Assembly: GCA_027005175.1 (NCBI GenBank)
Contig: JALTMC010000462.1
Location: forward strand, 1 to 11,141
Source of the DNA: Myxococcales bacterium
GTDB taxonomy: Bacteria > Myxococcota_C > UBA6777
Length of the DNA stretch: 11,141 nt
Reading direction: 5' to 3'
The notes beneath the pieces were generated by a model. The model was given only the letters and a program-made list of their open reading frames with translations, had not been told where the DNA came from and did no database searches. Below are positions 1 to 6,075 of the stretch, piece after piece (within the stretch, counting starts at the first letter, position 1; each line of letters begins with the position of its first letter). The position numbers and the translations under genes are program-made.

Positions 1-101
1 CTTCCAATGCATCCATCGCAAGCGAGGCAAACTCGCTATCCTCCTTCCAATGCATCCATCGCAAGCGAGGCAAACTCGCTATCCTCCTTCCAATGCATCC
101 A
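1..101. repeat. 43-bp tandem repeat, 2.35 copies, continuing past the left edge
   Basis: Two identical 43-bp units lie at 1-43 and 44-86. A third copy matches for its first 15 bases (87-101) and then diverges. Each full unit contains the inverted repeat AGCGAG-GCAAA-CTCGCT, which could form a 6-bp stem with a 5-base loop. The copies abut with no spacer, so this is a simple tandem array and not a CRISPR. The array is probably cut by the window start, so its copy number is unknown. It may be a variable-number intergenic repeat, and no function can be assigned from sequence alone. Confidence 0.93.
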
Positions 102-131
102 CAAAAAACAAGCCATCATTTATCTGGCTTC

Positions 132-159
132 TTGACATTGAGCCTGTAATTCCTAATGT
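132..159 (+). promoter_or_regulatory. Possible sigma70-type promoter for panB
   Basis: A perfect -35 hexamer TTGACA (132-137) is followed after 16 bases by TAATGT (154-159), a weak -10 match. If used, transcription would begin near 166 and give a leader of about 260 bases before panB. The -10 is poor and no expression evidence exists, so this is only a candidate. Confidence 0.3.
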
Positions 160-323
160 TACCAGCAGGTAGGGATGTTTCAGGATCTGACATGGACCCA
201 TCGGCTGTGATCAGGAATACGATGGAGCGCCCCAGCCCCCATAGCAATGACCGCTTTGATCTGGCAAGAGCCAGACAGAGACGGGAAATCGCGGCACATT
301 TCAAAGGTGAACTGCTCCTCTGA
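156..323 (+). CDS. Doubtful small ORF of 55 codons upstream of panB
   Basis: An open frame runs from ATG at 156 to TGA at 321-323. A second in-frame ATG at 192 gives 43 residues and is preceded by AGGA six bases upstream. The C-terminal half of the product (from about residue 31) is rich in Arg, Ala, Glu and Leu and could form a charged amphipathic helix. I recognise no family. It points the same way as panB and ends about 105 bases before it, so it could be a leader peptide, a remnant of a larger gene, or chance. Chance is most likely at this length. Confidence 0.15.
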   Translation: MLPAGRDVSGSDMDPSAVIRNTMERPSPHSNDRFDLARARQRREIAAHFKGELLL

Positions 324-428
324 ACTCGACCCAGAGTCTGGCTCAGGAGGCTCCAGCTGAAGTGATCCTCGGCTTCCCTAGGATTTCTCTTGGGATCTTT
401 CTGACCCAACCCATCGCAGGAGCAAACT

Positions 429-1379
429 ATGTACGGTTCGAATGTAGCCCCACCCAAGCTGATACCAACCCCTCCCTCAAGAGATGAGCTAACCCATCAC
501 CCAAAAAGTGTAGCTCCCTCCAACACGGCCCACCAAGCAAATTCACAAGAGAAGCCAGCCCCCAATGTACCCCAACGCCCTCGTCGCATCACAGTCCGCA
601 CGATCCGTCGGATGAAGCAAAACAGCGTCAAAATAACGATGCTCACCGCTTATGATGCTCCCTTTGCTCAGATCTTAGACCAAGCCGGGATCGAGATGCT
701 TTTGGTTGGAGACTCATTGGGAATGGTACTTCAGGGTGCTCAAAACACTCTCTCTGTCACCATGGATCACATGGTTTACCACACACGCTGTGTGTCACAT
801 ATCGCACAACGCGCTATGGTTGTGGGCGATATGCCCTTTATGAGCTACCAGATATCTCCCGAACAAGCGATCACAAACGCAGGTCGGCTGATGCAAGAAG
901 GTGGAGCCCATGCTGTAAAGCTTGAGGGAGGCCAAGAGATGGCTCCTACCATTCAAAAGATAACCAACGCAGGCATACCTGTGGTTGGACACATCGGATT
1001 GACACCACAGAGCGTGAACGCTCTTGGTGGTTTCGTCATTCAAGGACGTGACCCTGAGCGTGCGGAAGAGATCAAACAAGATGCACTCACTGTACAAGAA
1101 GCAGGGGCCTTCTGCCTTGTTCTTGAAGGGATCCCACGAAAGCTTGCACAAGAGATCACAGCCCTACTGGACATACCCACCATCGGCATCGGCGCAGGCG
1201 AAGGCTGTGACGGCCAAGTTCTTGTCACACATGATATGCTTGGCCTGACACCCGGCTTTGTCCCCAGCTTTGTCAAACAATACGCACAACTCCACACCCT
1301 CATGGAGCAAGCCGTTCAGCAGTATATCGCTGAAGTGAAACAGTCTGCTTTCCCAGACGAAGAACACTCTTTTTCGTAA
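429..1379 (+). CDS. panB: 3-methyl-2-oxobutanoate hydroxymethyltransferase (ketopantoate hydroxymethyltransferase)
   Basis: This enzyme transfers a hydroxymethyl group from 5,10-methylenetetrahydrofolate to 2-oxoisovalerate. It makes ketopantoate, the first committed step to pantothenate and coenzyme A, in the cytoplasm. From about residue 54 the protein follows the PanB TIM barrel throughout. Visible are the metal-site acids D95 (VGDS), D134 (GDMPF) and E166 (KLEGG), the catalytic E233 (VLEGIP), the GHIGLTPQSVN and IGIGAG stretches, and the usual C-terminal EEHSF. Those residues correspond to D45, D84, E114 and E181 of the E. coli enzyme. The ATG at 429 has AGGAG six bases upstream, so I keep it. 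It gives 316 residues, about 50 more than usual, and the extra N-terminus is Pro-, Ser- and Asn-rich. A shorter start at the ATG at 613 lacks a clear ribosome binding site. No panC or panD is nearby. The gene is convergent with the next gene, 23 bases away. Confidence 0.97.
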   Translation: MYGSNVAPPKLIPTPPSRDELTHHPKSVAPSNTAHQANSQEKPAPNVPQRPRRITVRTIRRMKQNSVKITMLTAYDAPFAQILDQAGIEMLLVGDSLGMVLQGAQNTLSVTMDHMVYHTRCVSHIAQRAMVVGDMPFMSYQISPEQAITNAGRLMQEGGAHAVKLEGGQEMAPTIQKITNAGIPVVGHIGLTPQSVNALGGFVIQGRDPERAEEIKQDALTVQEAGAFCLVLEGIPRKLAQEITALLDIPTIGIGAGEGCDGQVLVTHDMLGLTPGFVPSFVKQYAQLHTLMEQAVQQYIAEVKQSAFPDEEHSFS

Positions 1380-1402
1380 CATTTGTTGTTCTGTAGAGAG
1401 GC

Positions 1403-2146
1403 TTACCTCCGCCACACAACTCCACCCCAAAGTCGCCCAGTGGCTGAACCTCCAACATCAAAGCTACTGAAGAACCCTCCAAGGTTACCACTGTAGATTC
1501 GTGGGCCAAAGGCGACACGCGCAAAGAGGCTGAAGTTTTCGTTGAGTTTGTATTCGACACCAAAGAAGGCTTCAATAGGAACCTGAAGACCAAAAACAGA
1601 TCGAACCCCGCTTGAGAGAGTGACAGCTTCGGGCTCCCAGCCAAAGACAAACTGTGTCTCCAGTCCAAAAAAGAGGTTAACTTTTGCGTGAACTTGGTAG
1701 CTGGCAATACCGCTAACACCCATCATAAACCCAAGGTTCAAACCGTAGGGCCGACTCGTGCCCAGGTAGACACCTGCACCAGACCAAACACCAGGTTCGA
1801 GTTGAAGAGCGACAGACCATTTCGCCCGTTGATAAAGTGCGATTCTAAGAGGGGCAGAAACAAAAACATGCAGCCCAATAAAAGGAAAACCGAGGTTGTA
1901 ATTGATGCGTGCACGCATCGCAAGATTGACCCGCTTGGAGTTAGCAAAATCAAACTGTAAGAGAACATCAGGGAAACCTCCACCAACAGTAATGGCGACC
2001 TCCCCTTGCTCCAATAAGCTGCCACCCAAAGCGGTTGAATCCTTGGCATGAGCGACTGTGGCTGAGCCACCTAGCCAGAGACAACACACACACAACAACC
2101 ACAACGACCTGCACAGTTCACGTGCTTTGTGTAACCTGGAGAACAT
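1403..2146 (-). CDS. Secreted protein, probably an outer-membrane beta-barrel
   Basis: The 247-residue product begins with a basic N-terminus, a Leu/Cys/Trp-rich hydrophobic core and a signal-peptidase site of the form AHA-K after residue 34. The mature part is made of short alternating segments rich in Gly, Phe, Val, Tyr and Leu, such as VAITVGGGF, INYNLGFPFIGLHVFV and FSLFARVAFGPRIY. This is the pattern of amphipathic strands in small outer-membrane barrels of eight to ten strands. The ATG at 2146 has GGAG seven bases upstream. I do not recognise a named family, and the ligand or role is unknown. The gene is convergent with panB and insulated on its upstream side by a terminator at about 2430. 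The barrel call is inferred from composition and the signal peptide, so another secreted beta protein is possible. Confidence 0.75.
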   Translation of the reverse strand: MFSRLHKARELCRSLWLLCVCCLWLGGSATVAHAKDSTALGGSLLEQGEVAITVGGGFPDVLLQFDFANSKRVNLAMRARINYNLGFPFIGLHVFVSAPLRIALYQRAKWSVALQLEPGVWSGAGVYLGTSRPYGLNLGFMMGVSGIASYQVHAKVNLFFGLETQFVFGWEPEAVTLSSGVRSVFGLQVPIEAFFGVEYKLNENFSLFARVAFGPRIYSGNLGGFFSSFDVGGSATGRLWGGVVWRR

Positions 2147-2426
2147 CGAGATACTCCATCGTCTTCAGACGAATCGTTTTGCTGCGGGCAGAACATGTGA
2201 TCCAAACCAAATACATGAAGGATTGATTCATGCACTTGCAAGATGATACGCAAACTGCCACACAAAATTACAGTTTCAGGCCCATCCTGCCCGTTCCAAT
2301 GGATAGAAGCAAAAAACTTTCAAGCACCCAAAGTATGACATTTCGATCCAGGTAGACCGATCTCAGACATTTTGATCACAGTCACCAAACCCAGACGATT
2401 CCATCCCGACTCTCCGAACAAAACAG

Positions 2427-2465
2427 AAAAAAAAAGCCCCAACTCAGAAAAAGAGTTGGGGCTTT
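2427..2465 (-). terminator. Strong rho-independent terminator facing left
   Basis: A perfect 13-bp inverted repeat (2433-2445 and 2453-2465, arms AAAGCCCCAACTC and GAGTTGGGGCTTT) encloses a 7-base loop. A run of nine A on the + strand at 2427-2435 overlaps the outer arm, so a minus-strand transcript would end in a U tract right after the G/C-rich stem. The other direction has only three U, so termination is mainly of leftward transcripts. It lies about 940 bases past the amylase stop codon and about 280 bases upstream of the barrel gene, so it would separate these two leftward genes. Confidence 0.88.
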
Positions 2466-3154
2466 ACTCACACCACAAGGAGAGATACAAACACATACAA
2501 TCAAAGAAAGAACAACAAAAACATACCAATACAATACTTGCGATAAGAAGGCTTAAGCCTCAACAACACTCAAAACATACCAAACAAGCAAAGAAAAAAT
2601 GCATTCAAAAGAGATGAAGAAAAGCACAAGCCGTCATATTCTTGCAATCAGAGATGAGGAAACCAGAGGAAAGGCCAAACAAACCTTCCCTTTGAGGAAA
2701 CAAGAAGCCAATGACCGAGAGAGACTATTCTCTTCACCAAAAACGTAGACAACTAACGAAAAACAAAAAAGGTTTCAACACAACACATTCCAAAAAGATG
2801 CCTATTGAACCCTGAGTAACACACACACAAAAAAGACACATTCCTACAAACAAACAGCAAAGCGAGCCACACATGAAATACATACAAACAAAAATGATTC
2901 CACAATAGGAACCAACACATACATACATCCAACAAAAGAAACAAGCAAACAACGAAAGAAACAACCAAACGACAAGCTTGTCAAAAAAACAAGGAACAAA
3001 AAAACAATGCCATCAAACACTTCCACATCACTTTCACTTCCCCACACCAGCAAGTGCTGTTCCAGCCAGAGAGAAACAACATAAAAGCATCGAATAATCA
3101 TATAGATAAAACAAAAGAAGTGACAAAAAGAAGCGAGAGAGGTACTCAGAAGCG

Positions 3155-3187
3155 GACGAACTCACGACATCGATGTCATAGTTCGTC
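3155..3187. other. Composite hairpin: 8-bp arms around a perfect 12-bp palindrome
   Basis: GACGAACT (3155-3162) and AGTTCGTC (3180-3187) are exact inverted repeats. Between them, separated by 3 and 2 unpaired bases, sits the palindrome GACATCGATGTC (3166-3177). Folded as RNA this gives an 8-bp stem, a small internal loop and a further 4-bp stem. The palindrome could equally be a dimeric protein site in DNA. The right arm is also the start of the first copy of the neighbouring repeat array. It has no adjoining U tract, so a simple terminator is unlikely. Confidence 0.65.
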
Positions 3188-3415
3188 GTACTTTTGAAGA
3201 GTGCTCGTGAATCGTCTGGGTTGAGGAAGCTGCGCAAAACACAGTTCGTTGTGCTTTTGAAGAGTGTTCATGAATCATCTGGGTTGAGGAAGTTACGCAA
3301 AACCATCAGGTACTGTGGCTGCGAGCATGAGTCATCCGGCTTAGGGAAGCAGAGTGTAGGCTGTAGTAGCTGCCTGTAGTAGCTGCGAGGATGAGTCATT
3401 CGGCTTAGGGAAGCA
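3180..3415. repeat. Four-copy degenerate tandem repeat ending inside the amylase gene
   Basis: Four related copies share a core that reads on the + strand as RTGARTCRTC, then YGG or a close variant, then a purine-rich GGAAG. The cores start at 3207, 3270, 3327 and 3391, so the spacing is 63, 57 and 64 bases. Copies 1 and 2 (3180-3242 and 3243-3305) are similar over the whole 63-bp unit. Copies 3 and 4 match at 32 of 34 positions (3318-3351 and 3382-3415). The fourth copy includes the amylase stop codon and last codons, and copy 3 keeps the same CTTCCCTAA on the minus strand. A 13-bp tandem duplication (TGTAGTAGCTGCC and TGTAGTAGCTGCG) lies at 3362-3387. The array may have grown by duplication of the 3' end of the gene. 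Confidence 0.85.
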
Positions 3416-5867
3416 ACAGATATGTACCTTCGTTGGCTTTCAAAGAGATGGAAAGAACACCATTCTTTGCAGAGATCGAACCACCACGGAGTAAGTCTTT
3501 GACGTTTTTTCCATCGGCCAGCAAGCCTGCCACGGGGATAGCCACAGTATTTGTGGAGCCGCCTCGACGCAAAACAACGAGGATTTTCTGTGTTTTCGCT
3601 TCCCGCAAAAAGGCATATCGCTCCGCATCCACAAACAATGTTTTGCGTTGGAGGGAGCGCAATGCCGGATACTGACGACGCATCGCAGTCACCTTTTGAA
3701 CATGCGAGAGGACAGACTGCTGTTGGCTCAACAGACCAGACCAAGGCATCATTCGTCGGTTGTCTGGATCTCCCTCTCCGGCCAGAGCGATCTCGTCGCC
3801 GTAGTAGATTAAAGGAACACCTGGTAGAGCCATCAACAAAGTCCATGCAAGACGCAGTCGCATATAAGGCTCAGTGCTGGAAGGTTGTGCTGGTGGATTT
3901 TGCCAGGCTTTCTCGCGATCCCCTTTCCAGATACTGGCGATTTGACCATTGGCATGGGACACAAATCTGGGAACATCATGGTTACCAAGAAAACGACTCA
4001 TCACAGACTGTGTGCCATAAAACCTTGTGTCTATGCTCTCCTTCACAACCTTGTCCAGGCGTTGGAAGTTAAACCCGTTGTCACGCCGACCGATTGTACC
4101 AAGAAGTTCCCAATACATCGGAAAATCAAACTGTCCTGAGAGTAGCTGATTGGAGAGAAATCCTTTGATCAGATCACCTCCCCCTTTCCACCCACCCGCG
4201 AAGGTCTCCCCCACCAGATAAAAATGGTAGTGACCATGTGTGACTCGCTCACGTAGAGCAGCCCGGAGATTGAAGAGCACAATCTGACGCATATGCTTAA
4301 CTGCATCAACTCGAAAGCCATCAAGCTCTGCTGTTTGAGCCCAAAACACAGCATCATCCGTCATTTGCTTGGCCACTGCAAAGTTGCGATAGTCAAGGTC
4401 GGGCAAGAAAGAGTCAAACCAGCATACAATCGGCTTATCCCAGGCAGGAGCACATGGCGAGAAGGGATGAAACCAGTTGCTTTGCTGGAACTGTTTCCAA
4501 TAGGGATGGTCTTTGTGAACATGGTTGGCAGCGAGATCAACCAACACCCGGATGCCTTGTTTGTGAGCTTCTCGTACCAGTTGAGTCAAAAGCTTCATCG
4601 AGCCCAATCGGACTGCGACTTTTCGTGGTTCGGTAGGCCAGTATCCATGATAGCCTGTATACTTGCGCCCATCACTTCCTTTCTCTGCCCGATTGGGATG
4701 CTCATAAAGAGGTGACAGCCAGAGCGCGTTGACGCTGAGTTTTTTGAAATACCCAGACTTCAGTTTCGCAATGACACCTTGTAGATCCCCACCCTGGTAG
4801 TTGGCGATGGCACCTACGCCCTGTATGGGAGAGTCATTGCTCTTGTCACCATTGAAGAAACGATCCACAAAAACAAAGTAGAGTGTGGCATCTCTCCAGG
4901 AAAACGTTTCCTTTTCAACCCAAGCAAAGAAAAAAACCTCCTTACTCTTCTGGCCCGCTTTGTCTTTTGCAATGACCCGAAAGGAGTAACGATTCGGGAC
5001 AAGCCCGGTAAGTCGCAAGGAGATACGACCACTCCCATCCACCCGAACTCCTTTTGTTAGGGGTTGTCCATTCATGGTGATGAGCACTCCCTGAGTATCA
5101 AACCCCTTTTTGTCGGCACCGTCCAAATACCGTAGGTCCGCTTCGATCTTCCCAGAGTTCGCAGGTGCATTGAGCTTCTCCAACCGAACCAGGGGCAAAC
5201 GACAGTCGGGAACTTCCAAGAGAGAGTTCAGTATATTCTTATCGTATTTCTGTTTTGGATTCTGAGGATCTCGACACCAAACCTGGCCGTTCAGCACATA
5301 CTTGTAAGCATAGAAGCCAGCCTTGGCCTGAATAGAGCCAGCCCAGACACCACCGTTATTTTGCAGAGATGAGCCCGCAGCTCCCGGTTTCCACTGATTG
5401 AATTCACCAGCCACTGCAATGCTCGTAATCGGCGAGGGTATATCCCGATCACATCGTGATCTAGAAAATTGACCTGCTGTCACACGAATAGAAACTCCGC
5501 AACGGCGCACCTGAACGGGCTCACTCTCTTTGGGCTCTTCCTTAACTTCTTCTTTGGGAGACTGCTCCACAACAACCTCACCAGCATCACCTGCAGCATC
5601 ACCGCTCTCGCGATCTCCCAGAGCAGGCTCTGCCCCAGTCTCCTCACCAGAGACAGACTCTTTTTTCTCAACAACAGGCCGCTCTGTTGATGGCTTTTCT
5701 CGTTGTGGAGCCTGCTCTTGCGCAACAGATTCACCTCTCTTCTCAAGAGAGGGTTGGGTTCCACTGCCAAGATAGTCACTGCAACTCAGCCAGCCGAGCA
5801 TCGCGCTCATCCCAGCAACAGCCAGCACTCTCTTGTATTGTATTCTGTTCCACAACAACGTCATCAT
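3405..5867 (-). CDS. Lipoprotein alpha-amylase-family glycoside hydrolase (GH13) with a CBM48-like domain
   Basis: The enzyme probably hydrolyses or rearranges alpha-glucans such as starch, glycogen or maltodextrin outside the cytoplasm. With the start at 5867 it has 820 residues. A lipoprotein signal ends in GWLSC (Cys29). A Glu/Pro/Ser-rich linker follows to about residue 120, then a CBM48/AMPK-type glycan-binding domain (about 130-215, with AGEFNQWKPG), a second beta domain (about 220-320), the GH13 barrel from about 321, and a C-terminal beta domain. The GH13 motifs are present: DLAANH (region I), DGFRVDAVKH with nucleophile D521, LVGETF with acid E554, and FLGNHD with D631. LPDLDY matches region V. 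The ATG at 5867 has GAGG six bases upstream. An ATG at 5915 would add 16 residues before the signal peptide and lacks a ribosome binding site. The gene is divergent from the kinase gene. Exact specificity (amylase, neopullulanase or similar) cannot be read from sequence by eye. Confidence 0.92.
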   Translation of the reverse strand: MMTLLWNRIQYKRVLAVAGMSAMLGWLSCSDYLGSGTQPSLEKRGESVAQEQAPQREKPSTERPVVEKKESVSGEETGAEPALGDRESGDAAGDAGEVVVEQSPKEEVKEEPKESEPVQVRRCGVSIRVTAGQFSRSRCDRDIPSPITSIAVAGEFNQWKPGAAGSSLQNNGGVWAGSIQAKAGFYAYKYVLNGQVWCRDPQNPKQKYDKNILNSLLEVPDCRLPLVRLEKLNAPANSGKIEADLRYLDGADKKGFDTQGVLITMNGQPLTKGVRVDGSGRISLRLTGLVPNRYSFRVIAKDKAGQKSKEVFFFAWVEKETFSWRDATLYFVFVDRFFNGDKSNDSPIQGVGAIANYQGGDLQGVIAKLKSGYFKKLSVNALWLSPLYEHPNRAEKGSDGRKYTGYHGYWPTEPRKVAVRLGSMKLLTQLVREAHKQGIRVLVDLAANHVHKDHPYWKQFQQSNWFHPFSPCAPAWDKPIVCWFDSFLPDLDYRNFAVAKQMTDDAVFWAQTAELDGFRVDAVKHMRQIVLFNLRAALRERVTHGHYHFYLVGETFAGGWKGGGDLIKGFLSNQLLSGQFDFPMYWELLGTIGRRDNGFNFQRLDKVVKESIDTRFYGTQSVMSRFLGNHDVPRFVSHANGQIASIWKGDREKAWQNPPAQPSSTEPYMRLRLAWTLLMALPGVPLIYYGDEIALAGEGDPDNRRMMPWSGLLSQQQSVLSHVQKVTAMRRQYPALRSLQRKTLFVDAERYAFLREAKTQKILVVLRRGGSTNTVAIPVAGLLADGKNVKDLLRGGSISAKNGVLSISLKANEGTYLLLP

Positions 5868-6072
5868 GGTATGCCTCAATTCTTTTGCTTTAACATTCTT
5901 TCGTAGATATCCCATGAAATGACAAAGATGAGAAGAAACTCATAGGTTCGTAGTTTGAACGGGCCTCCTACGATGTCATGCTTGTGTGGTAGGAAAAGAT
6001 ACGCTAACATGCTCAACCCAATCCTCCCGACTCAGGGGCGAACGACGACCCGAATCACCAGGAGATGACGGC
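5868..6072. promoter_or_regulatory. Divergent intergenic region between the amylase and kinase genes
   Basis: About 205 bases separate the two preferred start codons, so promoters for both the leftward amylase and the rightward kinase operon should lie here. The only items seen are weak: TTGAAC at 5955-5960 as a possible rightward -35 without a good -10, and the short inverted repeat CGTAG/CTACG (5949-5953 and 5968-5972). No GG-N10-GC sigma54 element was found. If the kinase starts at 5986 and the amylase at 5915 the region shrinks to 70 bases. Confidence 0.45.
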
Positions 6073-6075
6073 GTG
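6060..6075 (+). promoter_or_regulatory. Ribosome binding site that decides the kinase start
   Basis: AGGAG at 6060-6064 lies eight bases before GTG at 6073. The alternative GTG at 5986, which gives the longest frame, has no purine-rich site before it. The kinase fold begins about 13 residues after the 6073 start, a normal distance for this family. Confidence 0.55.

Larger units (their letters stand above)
102..428. other. Intergenic region upstream of panB without a convincing gene
   Basis: This 327-base stretch separates the tandem repeat from panB. It holds a possible promoter (132-159), a doubtful 55-codon ORF (156-323), and the panB ribosome binding site AGGAG at 418-422. A minus-strand open frame spans most of it, but its start lies inside panB and its composition shows no recognisable protein. 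The length would allow a panB leader of about 260 bases. No riboswitch fold was recognised. Confidence 0.5.
2147..3404. other. 1.26-kb interval without a credible gene, very A/C-rich on the + strand
   Basis: No open frame here has a convincing start, ribosome binding site or protein-like composition. The + strand is heavily skewed: a hand count over 2821-3000 gives 101 A, 45 C, 18 G and 16 T. Low T on the + strand removes stop codons from the minus strand, which explains several overlapping minus-strand frames full of Cys, Phe and Val. The interval holds a left-facing terminator (2427-2465), the perfect palindromes AGGCTTAAGCCT (2549-2560) and GACAAGCTTGTC (2971-2982), a composite hairpin (3155-3187), and a degenerate repeat array (3180-3415). 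Both flanking genes are on the minus strand. Confidence 0.7.

Noticed and set aside
1-101. CRISPR array
   Set aside because: The 43-bp units abut directly with identical sequence and no spacers, and no cas gene is seen.
116-457. Minus-strand frame of 113 codons across the panB leader
   Set aside because: Its start lies inside panB, it has no recognisable family, and composition is irregular. It is best explained as a chance open frame.
1380-1402. Bidirectional terminator between panB and the convergent gene
   Set aside because: Only a 4-bp GAGG/CCTC pairing is visible nearby (about 1397-1408), without a U tract, so it is too weak to call.
2372-2617. Plus-strand frame of 81 codons rich in Lys, His and Gln
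   Set aside because: It runs through the terminator stem-loop and its amino acid content simply reflects A/C-rich DNA.
2734-3101. Three overlapping minus-strand frames rich in Cys, Phe, Val and Leu that might be small membrane proteins
   Set aside because: They occupy different frames of the same DNA. The + strand has so little T that minus-strand stop codons are rare, so open frames are expected by composition alone.
3194-3379. Plus-strand frame with repeated ESSGL peptide motif
   Set aside because: It starts at a TTG without a ribosome binding site. The peptide repeat is a by-product of the roughly 63-bp DNA repeat, whose spacing of 57 and 64 bases is not kept to multiples of three throughout.
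3268-3846. Minus-strand frame of 192 codons overlapping the amylase 3' end
   Set aside because: It is a shifted frame of the amylase gene running into the repeats. The amylase frame carries clear GH13 sequence over this region.
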